Shown piece after piece: positions 23,244 through 31,215 of a DNA stretch of 32,976 bases. Origin of the DNA: an uncultured Clostridium sp. (GTDB lineage: Bacteria > Bacillota > Clostridia > Lachnospirales > Lachnospiraceae); assembly GCA_945917985.1 (NCBI GenBank), contig CAMEIH010000032.1, positions 1-32,976 on the forward strand. The letters are read 5' to 3'. Numbering within the stretch: position 1 is the stretch's first letter; each line of letters begins with the position of its first letter. Below the pieces are notes generated by a model. That model did not search any database and was not told where the DNA came from. It worked only from the letters and a program-made list of their open reading frames with translations. Position numbers and translations under genes: made by a program.

Positions 23244-23615
23244 ATGAAATTTAAAATGGTGCATGAAAACTACAATGTGTACGATTTGCAAAAATCTCTG
23301 GATTTTTATGAGAAAGCGCTTGGACTTACGGAAAAGAGGAGAATGGAATCGGAGGATGGTTCCTTTGTCATTGTGTATGTGGCAAACAACGAGAGCGAGT
23401 TTGAACTGGAGCTGACCTGGCTTAAGGATATGGACAGACCTTACGATCTGGGAGATTGTGAATTCCATCTGGCTTTTCATGTGGACGACTATGCGGCTGC
23501 CCACAAGCTCCATGAGGAAATGGGATGTATCTGCTACGAGAATCCGCAGATGGGAATTTATTTTATCACAGATCCGGACGGGTACTGGATCGAGATTATT
23601 CCGGAGAAAAAATAA
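23244..23615 (+). CDS. VOC/glyoxalase I-fold protein
   Basis: ATG 23244 follows ACGGAGGCAGAAGAAA. The 123-residue product shows the paired beta-alpha-beta-beta-beta modules: MVHENYNVYDLQKSLDFYEKALGL, then FELELTWL, HLAFHVDDYAAAHKLHEEMG, then FITDPDGYWIEIIP. Metal ligands would be His7, a Glu in FELELTW, His in HLAFHV and Glu in WIEI, matching lactoylglutathione lyase. It is probably a methylglyoxal-handling lyase or a related VOC enzyme. It is 41 bases downstream of the receptor gene, so may be cotranscribed. Confidence 0.88.
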   Translation: MKFKMVHENYNVYDLQKSLDFYEKALGLTEKRRMESEDGSFVIVYVANNESEFELELTWLKDMDRPYDLGDCEFHLAFHVDDYAAAHKLHEEMGCICYENPQMGIYFITDPDGYWIEIIPEKK

Positions 23616-23648
23616 GAGAAATTGCTATTGTAAATAATCAATAAAGAG

Positions 23649-23682
23649 AAAGAGGAGCCGATCAAATCGCTCCTCTTTTTTT
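23649..23682 (+). terminator. Terminator after glyoxalase-fold gene
   Basis: AAAGAGGAG and CTCCTCTTT pair, with CGAT/ATCG extending the stem past one bulged C, and a run of T follows. Confidence 0.9.
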
Positions 23683-23774
23683 AAATGTAAATTTGCTCAC
23701 ACTTCATTATCCATCATATCACATTTAAAAATTAAAGTCTAGTAATTTCTTCCTTTTCCAGTGATAATATATTT

Positions 23775-23992
23775 ACAGTTCAGCCATGCATATGCAAACA
23801 ACACAAAATGTGCTTGCACATTTTTGTGTTTGCTCATATGCATGAGCTGAGCGCCGGTTTATGAGCAAAGTTAGCTGCGAAGCAGCGGTAAAGCACCGAA
23901 GGTGCGACTTTGCGAATGGCGCGGCTGAACTGTTATCTGCAAGCAGCAAAAGCACCGAAGGTGCGACTTTGCGAATGGCGCGGCTGAACTGT
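23775..23992. mobile_element. Structured repeat element with terminal inverted repeats (MITE-like)
   Basis: The element is bounded by ACAGTTCAGCC (23775-23785) and its exact inverse GGCTGAACTGT (23982-23992). Inside it has a long near-perfect hairpin (about 23785-23844, arms ATGCATATG.. and ..CATATGCAT with loop near TGTGCTTGCACA). It also has two 46-bp identical direct copies (23890-23935 and 23949-23994), each with a small GCACC-GAA-GGTGC hairpin. No ORF is present. The form suggests a non-autonomous mobile or RNA-structured intergenic repeat. Confidence 0.6.
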
Positions 23993-23994
23993 TA
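23890..23994 (+). repeat. Tandem 59-bp-period repeat (two 46-bp identical cores)
   Basis: The 46-bp core that starts AAAGCACCGAAGGTGCGAC and ends GGCTGAACTGTTA occurs at 23890-23935 and 23949-23994. The spacers CTGCGAAGCAGC and CTGCAAGCAGC are also related. It ends 24 bases before the helicase start codon, so it could form part of its leader. Confidence 0.85.
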
Positions 23995-24018
23995 CAATAT
24001 AAAGGAAAGGAAACGCAA

Positions 24019-27000
24019 ATGAGTAAGGAAAAAGAGATTTCGGGAACATCCAGGCAGGCAGAAGAAAACTATCTGAAAGAGACACTTAGGGTAGTTCATG
24101 AGAACGTGAAAAGCTATAGCAGCGAGGTCGCAAGAATGCAGGAGGACATCGATGAAATGCTGGAGCATTATCACGACAATGACGCAGAGGTTTTCACAAT
24201 CTTAAACAATACCATCACTTTGCATGACCATATGGAACGTGCTCTGAAACGAAATGAGAAAGCAAAGAACAAACCCTATTTCGGAAGGATCGTGTTCCAT
24301 GATGAAGCCCTTGATAAGGAGGAGTCCGTTTATATCGGCAAAGGTGGCATCGCAAAGGATACCACTCACTATATGGTAACCGACTGGCGTGCACCGGTAG
24401 CCAATGCCTATTATGAGAACGGACTTGGAAAATGCAGCTATCCCGCACCGGACGGCGCAGAGATGAAAATCGATCTGAAACTGAAGCGGACCTATGAAAT
24501 CGAAGAAGGAAAGCTGCTTGATTTTTATGATACAGAGGTTGTGGCAAATGACGATCTTCTGACAAAATATCTGGCAAAAAACAAGCAGGCTGTGCTGGGA
24601 GAAATCATTGCTACCATTCAGAAGGAGCAGAATGAGATCATCAGAAAATCGCCCTATCACAATGTGATTGTACAGGGAGTGGCAGGCTCCGGCAAGACAA
24701 CGGTCGCCATGCATCGCATTTCCTATATTCTGTACAATTATCAGGAACGCTTCAGACCGGATGATTTTTATATTGTGGGGAGCAACAGTATTTTGCTTAA
24801 TTATATCACCGGTGTGCTGCCGGATCTTGATGTGTACGGCATCAGGCAGATGACCATGGAGCAGCTCTTTGTGCGCCTTCTATATGAGGACTGGGATGAA
24901 AAGAAGTACCGGATCTTAAGTGCGGATAAGATGACTGCAAAGGACAGCGTGAAGGGGACACGGAAATGGTTTCATGATCTTGCATCCTATTGTAAAAAGC
25001 TTGAGAGGAATATCATCCCCAGAAAATCAATTTATCTGAATAAGAGACAGTTTGTGGAGGGATTTAAGAACGGAAAATCAGGAGTTTATGATGAAACGGA
25101 GGGAAAGACAGACCCGAATGACCTGATCGAAATTCTGCCGGGAGAGGCGATAGAGCGCTATATCAGACAGAACCCCACAGTTTCTGTTCAGAGTAAGATC
25201 AATATGTTAAATGAAAGGCTTCTGATCAAGCTGAAGGATGAATTCCTGGGAAAAGGCGTCAAATACACGGAAAATGAGAGAAAAGCGATTCTGAAAGCAT
25301 ATAGGGGCTTTTTTGGAAGCAGGACCTTCAAAAAGTCGATTTTCACGATGTACAGGGAATTTCTGACTTCGCAGAATGAAAAAGGATATGAGATGGAGAT
25401 CCGTCAATCGGAATTTGATGTCTATGATCTGGCGGCACTTGCTTATCTCTACAAAAGAATGAAGGAGACGGAGGTGATCAGCGAGGCCCATCACGTTGTG
25501 ATCGATGAGGCTCAGGATTATGGCATGATGGCCTACAGCGTCCTGAAATTCTGTATCAAGGATTGCACCTATACCATTATGGGTGATGTTTCCCAGAACA
25601 TTCATTTCGGCTATGGGTTAAATGACTGGGAGGAATTGAAAGCCCTGTTTTTGAGTGATGGGATGGACGGCTTTGGGGTGCTGAAAAAAAGCTATCGTAA
25701 TACGGTGGAAATCTCACAGTTTGCCACCAATATACTCCATCACGGAACTTTTTCCCTGTATCCGGTGGAGCCTATCATAAGACACGGCAGTCCGGTGGCG
25801 CTCCTTCAGGTTAAGGACAGGAAAGAACTGATCGGAAAGGCTGCCGGGATCTGCAGGAAGTGGCAGGAAAAAGGACTGGATACCATAGCGGTCGTTTTAA
25901 GAGACAGGCAAAGCGCAGAAGCGGTGGCGGAGGAGCTGGGACAGTATATTGAGGTGATAGACAGGGATCTGGAAAAAGCGGTTTTCGGAAGCGGGATCAT
26001 GGTGCTTCCCGTGGAATATACCAAGGGACTCGAATTTGATGCGGTTCTGATTCTTGATCCGGACAGACAGGCTTATCCCATGGATGACGGACATGCCAAG
26101 CTTTTGTATGTGGCAGCTACCAGAGCCCTCCACGAACTGTGTGTGCTGCACACGGGAAATCTGACCGGTCTGATCGCCGATCCGATTCCGGAGAGAGCGG
26201 AGGAAAGCAGATGCCAAGACTTACGACATGAGACAGAAGTAAAAAGGGAGAGAGATAAACAGGAAAAAGAAAAACAGAAAAACCCCATTTCCGGCTTTGA
26301 ACCCACCACAAGGAAAAAAGTAGCCATCGTGAAAAATCAGCTTCCTCAAAAGATGCCGGTGATTCGGGAGGAGAAAAAGACAGCACCGGATAGAGACAAG
26401 GTGATACCCATGGTTCTCGGAAAACAGGAGGTGATCACGGAAGGCAGGAAAGAGGAAAAGACTTTCGCCTTTGGCGATATGCCTGCCACGGAGATACTCA
26501 GACCGGCAGGACATGCCAAAATCGATCTTGCTATCCGCTGGGTGACCAAACAGTCGGACGACCTGTATATCCAGAGCCGCTATGGGGTACTTCGCTTAAG
26601 CCCGGTGGGCAGCGCCATCATTCGTGTCACCTTTGTAAAAGGTCAGGAGATGACGGACGAGACGAATCAGAGGATTGCGGTCCGCCGGACAGACAGAGCG
26701 TGGATGTACCGGGAAACGGCAGGAAAGGTGGAACTTCTGACAGATGAGCTCTGCATGCAGGTAGATAAGCAGACAGGCCAGGTCCGCTATCTGACAAGAG
26801 ACAAAAAGCTGCTGCTTTCAGAGAGACAGAAGGAGAGTCGGCAGATTGAAAGCGGGATAAGCCAAAAAAGTAAAGCATGGCTTTTTATGGAATGGCAAAA
26901 AGGAGAGAATGTGTACGCCATGGGAGAAAAAGACAAAGCTGGAATCAATCTGCGAGGCAGCGCAAGGTATATTTCCCATGACAGCAAAATGCAGGAACTT

Positions 27001-27192
27001 CCTTTCCTTCTCTCGGATAAAGGATACGGAATCCTGTTAGCTTCGGATCATCCGGCATTTTGCTGTGATATTCCTGCTTACGGCACTTACCTGTGTATGG
27101 AGGAAAGCAGGATCGATTATTATTTTATTGCGGGAAAACGCCAGAACACGATTTTAAACGGATACGCTTATCTTTGCGGAAAACTGCAATAA
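24019..27192 (+). CDS. helD: HelD-type UvrD-like helicase fused to a GH31 N-terminal-like beta-sandwich
   Basis: ATG 24019 follows AAAGGAAAGGAAACGCAA. The product has 1057 residues, against roughly 700-770 for usual HelD. The N-terminal coiled coil (about 10-80) is HelD-like. Walker A is GVAGSGKT (220-227), Walker B IDEAQD (495-500), then GDVSQN (about 522), YTKGLEFDAV (667-676) and VAATRA (698-703). HelD recycles stalled RNA polymerase. A charged linker (735-830) leads to about 225 residues with GH31 hallmarks of the domain before the barrel: VYAMGEKDKAGINLRG (965 on), LPFLLSDKGYGILLAS, and IDYYFIAGK (1032-1040) followed by ILNGYAYLCGK. The protein ends there, where a glycosidase barrel would begin. 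The fused domain's role is unknown. Confidence 0.88.
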   Translation: MSKEKEISGTSRQAEENYLKETLRVVHENVKSYSSEVARMQEDIDEMLEHYHDNDAEVFTILNNTITLHDHMERALKRNEKAKNKPYFGRIVFHDEALDKEESVYIGKGGIAKDTTHYMVTDWRAPVANAYYENGLGKCSYPAPDGAEMKIDLKLKRTYEIEEGKLLDFYDTEVVANDDLLTKYLAKNKQAVLGEIIATIQKEQNEIIRKSPYHNVIVQGVAGSGKTTVAMHRISYILYNYQERFRPDDFYIVGSNSILLNYITGVLPDLDVYGIRQMTMEQLFVRLLYEDWDEKKYRILSADKMTAKDSVKGTRKWFHDLASYCKKLERNIIPRKSIYLNKRQFVEGFKNGKSGVYDETEGKTDPNDLIEILPGEAIERYIRQNPTVSVQSKINMLNERLLIKLKDEFLGKGVKYTENERKAILKAYRGFFGSRTFKKSIFTMYREFLTSQNEKGYEMEIRQSEFDVYDLAALAYLYKRMKETEVISEAHHVVIDEAQDYGMMAYSVLKFCIKDCTYTIMGDVSQNIHFGYGLNDWEELKALFLSDGMDGFGVLKKSYRNTVEISQFATNILHHGTFSLYPVEPIIRHGSPVALLQVKDRKELIGKAAGICRKWQEKGLDTIAVVLRDRQSAEAVAEELGQYIEVIDRDLEKAVFGSGIMVLPVEYTKGLEFDAVLILDPDRQAYPMDDGHAKLLYVAATRALHELCVLHTGNLTGLIADPIPERAEESRCQDLRHETEVKRERDKQEKEKQKNPISGFEPTTRKKVAIVKNQLPQKMPVIREEKKTAPDRDKVIPMVLGKQEVITEGRKEEKTFAFGDMPATEILRPAGHAKIDLAIRWVTKQSDDLYIQSRYGVLRLSPVGSAIIRVTFVKGQEMTDETNQRIAVRRTDRAWMYRETAGKVELLTDELCMQVDKQTGQVRYLTRDKKLLLSERQKESRQIESGISQKSKAWLFMEWQKGENVYAMGEKDKAGINLRGSARYISHDSKMQELPFLLSDKGYGILLASDHPAFCCDIPAYGTYLCMEESRIDYYFIAGKRQNTILNGYAYLCGKLQ

Positions 27193-27226
27193 ATGATATA
27201 CTCTTTCTGAAAATAAGGAGCGGAAT

Positions 27227-28069
27227 ATGAGTGCGGAAAAAGTGATGCTTGAAATTAAGACAGTGGAAGATACCGAGGTGAAGGCCAAAGCCTTCTTGAG
27301 CTGCAAGACAGTGGGCAAGCTTGTGCTGGAAAATTCTGTCACAGCAATCGGTGACTGGGCCTTTGCCCATATGCAGAATCTCCATACGCTGGTATTGCCG
27401 GGACATGAGATCGCTTTTGGGAAGAAAGTTTTTCTCGACTGTGAAAAGCTGAAAGAGATCCAGATAAGAGATGATGAGAGCGGTAATCCGGGAACCCCCT
27501 TTTTTATGGCATCGGCAGTGCGTGTCCTGAAAAAGGAGGAACTGTGCAGACCGGAAATGGCAGGAAGAAGCGCTTCCCACAGGGAATGGATGAAAGAATA
27601 TGACAATGCACTTCTCCGTTTTATACAGGAAGAGGATGCGGAAGGCTTTGAACCCGTGTTTATCGGCTGGTTTCATGTGGAGGATACGGATGAACAGATT
27701 CCTAGATACTTGAAGAAAAGAAGAGAAGACAAGGTGGAACTGATCTTTCAGAGACTCCTTTATCCGGAGTACTTAAGTGGGGAAGACAGAACTTTATTGG
27801 AAAAGTACCTTAGAGAACATATGCCCTATGGTAGCAGGGCAGAAGAGCATACCGTTGTTTTTGATATGCTCTGCGATTCTTCCACAGAGTATGGAACAGA
27901 TATTGCCTATATGAAGATTCTGGAAAAGGCGGGCTGTCTGACAAAAGAGACGATTTCTCTGCTCATGGAACAAATGGAGGAGGCTGCTGCGGAAATAACA
28001 GCCTTCCTCCTGAAAAAACAGGCAGAACTGACAAAAGAAAATGATTACTTTTCTGAATTTGAATTGTAA
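27227..28069 (+). CDS. BspA-type leucine-rich repeat protein, cytoplasmic
   Basis: ATG 27227 follows AAGGAGCGGAAT, 34 bases after the helicase gene, so it is likely cotranscribed. The 280 residues have no signal peptide. Two to three LRR_5 repeats occupy about 20-90 (AKAFLSCKTVGKLVLENSVT, AIGDWAFAHMQNLHTLVLP, VFLDCEKLKEIQI). The rest (100-280) is an acidic, helical domain without recognised motifs, rich in Glu/Lys and ending KENDYFSEFEL. LRR domains usually bind proteins; the partner might be the helicase. Short LRR proteins of this type are often surface-exposed, but nothing here indicates export. Confidence 0.75.
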   Translation: MSAEKVMLEIKTVEDTEVKAKAFLSCKTVGKLVLENSVTAIGDWAFAHMQNLHTLVLPGHEIAFGKKVFLDCEKLKEIQIRDDESGNPGTPFFMASAVRVLKKEELCRPEMAGRSASHREWMKEYDNALLRFIQEEDAEGFEPVFIGWFHVEDTDEQIPRYLKKRREDKVELIFQRLLYPEYLSGEDRTLLEKYLREHMPYGSRAEEHTVVFDMLCDSSTEYGTDIAYMKILEKAGCLTKETISLLMEQMEEAAAEITAFLLKKQAELTKENDYFSEFEL

Positions 28070-28082
28070 TGCTTTTATTTTT

Positions 28083-29000
28083 TTATTTCAAAAATCCTTC
28101 AATGATCTTCTGCTCGGCTTCCTCCTCGGTCAGACCCAGAGTGCAGAGCTTGATGATCTGTTCTCCGGCAATCTTGCCGATGGCAGCCTCATGGATCAGG
28201 GAAGCATCCAGATTTTCTGCGTGAAGCTCAGGGGCAGCGTTAACGACACCGTTTCCCACTAAGATGGCATCACATTCGGAATGTCCCGTGCAGCGACAGC
28301 TTCCTATGATCACGGAGTGATAGTCCTGATGGGAATTGCCTTTGGCTACAGACCGGGAAACGAGATCTACACCGCTGTCCTTACCATAGAGAGATACCTT
28401 GAAATCGGACTTCGCGTATTCTTCGCCATCTGTCAGCAAACGCTCTCTGATGACCAGCTTTGCTCCGGCAGCAAGAGCAGCAGTGGTGGTACGATTGGTA
28501 GAGGTAACACCGCTGATCTGCATGGTGTCCATTTCCATATAGGAATTTTCACCCATGGCAATTTCCGTGACAGGATCGATATTCCGGGCACCGGTTCCTT
28601 TTCCCGTGCCGATATGTTTCTCTTTATAGATGACTTTGGCATTTTTGCCGATCATAAAGCGGTGGATGCCGTTGTGACGGGCTTCCTCCTCTCCGTCAGA
28701 GTGGACACCGCAGCCTGCCACGATGATCACGTCAGCCCCGTCTTCCACAATAAAATCATTATAGACAAGATCACTGACACCGCTGTGTGTGACACAGGCG
28801 GGAATATAGACCGTTTCCTGCTGTGCTTTTGCACTGATGCGGATCACGATTCCGGGTTTGTCATGTTTGGGCTCTATCTTGATATACTCGGAAGATTGTC
28901 TCCCTGCGCAACCGCTGTCCTCCCGGATATTATAGGCTCCCTTGAAGCCTTCTTTGAAATCAGAGATAGAAGATAGTAATTCTTTGGTAACGGAATTCAT
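28083..29000 (-). CDS. sufB: SufB/SufD-family Fe-S scaffold protein (minimal SmsB-like)
   Basis: ATG 29000 directly follows the sufC stop codon (TAA-ATG). The product has 305 residues, shorter than enteric SufB (about 495), as in the two-gene SmsC-SmsB systems of anaerobes. The beta-helix core is visible: VIIVAGCGVHSDGEE, VIYKEKHIGTG, TTTAALAAGAKLVIRERLL, IIGSCRCTGHSECDAI, then the C-terminal LHAENLDASLIHEAAIGKI and LTEEEAEQKIIEGFL. SufB binds the nascent Fe-S cluster with SufC; Cys in GSCRC and Asp/His residues near DASLIHEA are likely ligands. Confidence 0.92.
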   Translation of the reverse strand: MNSVTKELLSSISDFKEGFKGAYNIREDSGCAGRQSSEYIKIEPKHDKPGIVIRISAKAQQETVYIPACVTHSGVSDLVYNDFIVEDGADVIIVAGCGVHSDGEEEARHNGIHRFMIGKNAKVIYKEKHIGTGKGTGARNIDPVTEIAMGENSYMEMDTMQISGVTSTNRTTTAALAAGAKLVIRERLLTDGEEYAKSDFKVSLYGKDSGVDLVSRSVAKGNSHQDYHSVIIGSCRCTGHSECDAILVGNGVVNAAPELHAENLDASLIHEAAIGKIAGEQIIKLCTLGLTEEEAEQKIIEGFLK

Positions 29001-29735
29001 TTAGCAGCCCTCCTTTTTGATGTTGTTCATGGGACAGGCACATTTTTTGTCCTTACACAGAAGGGAGGGGAGTACTTCACTTCCCGGGCCGAAGGTCTTA
29101 ACCTTGCCCTCTGCGATGACAGCGATATGATCTGCGATTTCCATAATTCTCTCCTGATGGGAAATGATGACAATGGTGCGTCCGCCCTGTTTTTTCAAAT
29201 CTTCAAAGGCATTAATCAGATTGGAAAAACTCCACAGATCGATTCCGGCTTCCGGCTCGTCAAAGACAAGAAGCTTTGCGTTTTTGCGGTTTAAGACAGT
29301 GGCGATCTCAATTCGTTTGCTCTCACCGCCGGAAAGACTTCCGTCCACATTTCTGTCAATATACTCCTGGGCGCACAACCCAACAGTGCTCAGCATGGCG
29401 CAAAGCTTGTCCTCCGAAAGGGTATCTTCCGCAGAAAGCTCCAAAAGATCACGGACAGTGAGCCCCTTAAAGCGGACAGGCTGCTGAAAAGCGTAGGCAA
29501 TTCCCTTCCTCGCACGTTCGGTGATGGAAAGGGCGGTGATGTCTTCCTTATTATATAGAATCTGACCGGCGCTTGGGGTATAAAGGCCGGCAATCAGTTT
29601 GGCAAGAGAAGTCTTTCCGCCGCCGTTGGGACCGGTGATGACGGTAAGCTTTCCTTCGGGAATGGAAAGATCGATTCCCTTTACGATCTCCTCGTTCTCA
29701 GGAGTTTTCCAATGAATATTTTTCAGTTCAAGCAT
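29001..29735 (-). CDS. sufC: SufC-family ABC ATPase of Fe-S assembly
   Basis: The start ATG 29735 has AAAGGAG eight bases before it, better than ATG 29756. The 244-residue product has Walker A GPNGGGKT (35-42), Q-loop AFQQPVRFKG (82-91), signature LSGGE (134-138), Walker B LLVFDEPEAGID (155-166) and ISHQERI. SufC hydrolyses ATP in the SufBC complex that builds Fe-S clusters. The C-terminal tail carries four cysteines (LLCKDKKCACP...EGC), unusual for SufC, perhaps a metal or cluster site. It is cotranscribed with sufB and diverges from the corrinoid genes. Confidence 0.93.
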   Translation of the reverse strand: MLELKNIHWKTPENEEIVKGIDLSIPEGKLTVITGPNGGGKTSLAKLIAGLYTPSAGQILYNKEDITALSITERARKGIAYAFQQPVRFKGLTVRDLLELSAEDTLSEDKLCAMLSTVGLCAQEYIDRNVDGSLSGGESKRIEIATVLNRKNAKLLVFDEPEAGIDLWSFSNLINAFEDLKKQGGRTIVIISHQERIMEIADHIAVIAEGKVKTFGPGSEVLPSLLCKDKKCACPMNNIKKEGC

Positions 29736-29828
29736 ATGAACTCCTTTCTTATGCATAAAATCATATTTACTATTTTACTTATATTTCTCAATTTTACAAG
29801 TGCTTTGAAGGATTGGCAGGGATATTGT

Positions 29829-29857
29829 TTGCCGGTAAAGGTCATATCTGATATAAT
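29829..29857 (+). promoter_or_regulatory. Promoter for the corrinoid gene pair
   Basis: TTGCCG (29829-29834) and TATAAT (29852-29857) are separated by 17 bases. The leader to ATG 29894 is about 30 bases, too short for a cobalamin riboswitch. Confidence 0.7.
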
Positions 29858-29893
29858 GCAAGGCAACAGAACGAGAAAGGCAGGAAAGATACT

Positions 29894-30541
29894 ATGTTTT
29901 TCAGGGAACAGGAAGAATTCAGGAACGTGATTGACAGGTGCGTGGAAGAAGAATTCTTAAGAGGTGTATGCGATAAATATCATTATCTGCCGGAGGATAG
30001 GGAGCAGATGAGACAGACAGCGCTTGTCATGCAGGGCATCATAGAGAAGGAGGCTTTCCTTCAGCATGGTCTGCAAGAAGGAGAAAAGCTTTTTGACAGC
30101 GTGGTCATTTCTCTGGGGGAAGGCATTGACCGATTGCAGGATGCCTATTCGGAAAAGGGAGAACTGACTTCTGCTTATATGGTGGAGATCCTTGCGGGAG
30201 AGCTCTTGTTAATTGCTTATACCGCGTACAATCAGTACATGGAGAGGACAACGGATTGTCATGTGGCGAGATATTATTTTCCGGGAAGTGAAAAGGAGTA
30301 TCCTCTGACCGTGATCCCTTCCATGCTTTCAAAATTAAATACCCCTGTCATATGTAATGAGAGCTATTGCATGATTCCGAAGCAGAGCGTAATTTTTCTG
30401 GCATTTCTCACGAAAGATAAGAGCGTAAAATGTCCGGGAATCTGTGTGGGGTGTGGGCGGAAGGATTGTCCCAACAGCTCTCACAGAGAAAGACCTCTTC
30501 CCTATGGCTATGCCAGAATCCTTGGAAAGGAGTTTATATGA
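29894..30541 (+). CDS. Corrinoid-protein reactivation-like protein (MetH activation-domain-like)
   Basis: ATG 29894 follows AGAAAGGCAGGAAAGATACT. The 215-residue product has an alpha-helical N-terminal half and a C-terminal region of the form seen in the B12-dependent methionine synthase activation fold: MIPKQSVIF.. then KCPGICVGCGRKDCP, with Cys180, 184, 187 and 192. The Cys cluster could bind Zn or Fe-S. Its stop overlaps the cobO start (ATGA), supporting a corrinoid role. The assignment to this family is by pattern and is not certain. Confidence 0.6.
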   Translation: MFFREQEEFRNVIDRCVEEEFLRGVCDKYHYLPEDREQMRQTALVMQGIIEKEAFLQHGLQEGEKLFDSVVISLGEGIDRLQDAYSEKGELTSAYMVEILAGELLLIAYTAYNQYMERTTDCHVARYYFPGSEKEYPLTVIPSMLSKLNTPVICNESYCMIPKQSVIFLAFLTKDKSVKCPGICVGCGRKDCPNSSHRERPLPYGYARILGKEFI

Positions 30542-31083
30542 TCCAGTTATATTGCGGAGACGGGAAAGGAAAGACGACCGCTGCAGCAGGGCTTGCCTTA
30601 AGGGCGGCAGGCAGCGGTATGCGGGTGATCTTTTCCCAGTTTATGAAGGGAAACGATACGGGAGAGCTGCATGCCCTTTGTCAGATCAAAAATATAGAAA
30701 TTGTGCGAAGCTCCAAAGCATTCGGTTTTTACAGTACTCTGAGCGAAGAGGAAAAGCGGGAGCTTACGAAGATCCATAATGAGATCCTTGACCGGCTCCT
30801 TCTGGCAGCAAAAGACAGAGACTGTGATATGATTATCCTGGATGAGATCACCTATCCTGTCAGTTTTGACCTGATTGATGAGAATAAGCTGCGGGAACTG
30901 CTTTCCTTTGGGCATGGGAGAGAAAACACAGGGGAGAATGCGGGGAAAGAGACGGAAATTATCCTGACAGGCCGAGGCCCTGCGGACTTTATGACGGACC
31001 GGGCAGACTATATCACGGAAATGCATGCGGTGAGGCATCCCTTTGAAAAGGGGATTGCGGCAAGAAAAGGGATCGAATACTGA
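30538..31083 (+). CDS. cobO: Corrinoid adenosyltransferase CobO/BtuR type
   Basis: ATG 30538 overlaps the previous stop (ATGA) and follows GGAAAGGAGTTTAT. The product has 181 residues, typical for the family. The P-loop GDGKGKTTAA (7-16) is near the N-terminus, followed by RAAGSGMRVIFSQFMKG, IVRSSKAFGFYS, MIILDEITYPVSFDLI, and ILTGRGPADFMTDRADYITEMHAVRHPFEKGIAARKGIEY. CobO transfers the 5'-deoxyadenosyl group of ATP to reduced corrinoid, in cobalamin salvage or synthesis. Coupling to the reactivation-like gene suggests joint handling of corrinoid cofactors. Confidence 0.95.
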   Translation: MIQLYCGDGKGKTTAAAGLALRAAGSGMRVIFSQFMKGNDTGELHALCQIKNIEIVRSSKAFGFYSTLSEEEKRELTKIHNEILDRLLLAAKDRDCDMIILDEITYPVSFDLIDENKLRELLSFGHGRENTGENAGKETEIILTGRGPADFMTDRADYITEMHAVRHPFEKGIAARKGIEY

Positions 31084-31098
31084 TTCTAATCGTGCTCA

Positions 31099-31175
31099 AC
31101 GTGAAATTCCAAACGTGGTAAATATGAAATATCATTGACTTCAACACGTTAAAGCTGTATACTGAGGAACGTGGT
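31099..31175. promoter_or_regulatory. Four AACGTG/CACGTT boxes around the ABC transporter promoter
   Basis: AACGTG occurs in CAACGTGAA (from 31098), AAACGTGGT (from 31111) and GAACGTGGT (from 31168), and its inverse in AACACGTTA (31143-31151). The boxes flank and overlap the promoter, suggesting binding sites for a regulator not encoded here. Confidence 0.45.
31135..31163 (+). promoter_or_regulatory. Promoter of TrpX-like ABC transporter operon
   Basis: TTGACT (31135-31140) and TATACT (31158-31163) are spaced by exactly 17 bases. No T-box or other aptamer fits in the roughly 45-base leader. Confidence 0.82.
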
Positions 31176-31215
31176 GATTTATTTTGCCACAATATTATAT
31201 GGGAGGAAACCATTT

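Noticed and set aside
23785-23994. CRISPR array
   Set aside because: There are only two 46-bp copies with a 13-bp spacer between cores, and the copies contain internal hairpins; there are no cas genes.
27193-27226. Remnant of a GH31 catalytic barrel after the helicase fusion
   Set aside because: Only 34 bases separate the stop from the next gene and the following frame encodes an LRR protein, so there is no lost barrel.
29757-29893. Cobalamin riboswitch before the corrinoid genes
   Set aside because: The promoter leaves only about 30 bases of leader, and no B12-box is visible.
31164-31215. T-box leader before the TrpX-like gene
   Set aside because: The leader after the promoter is about 45 bases, too short for a T-box, and no T-box sequence is present.
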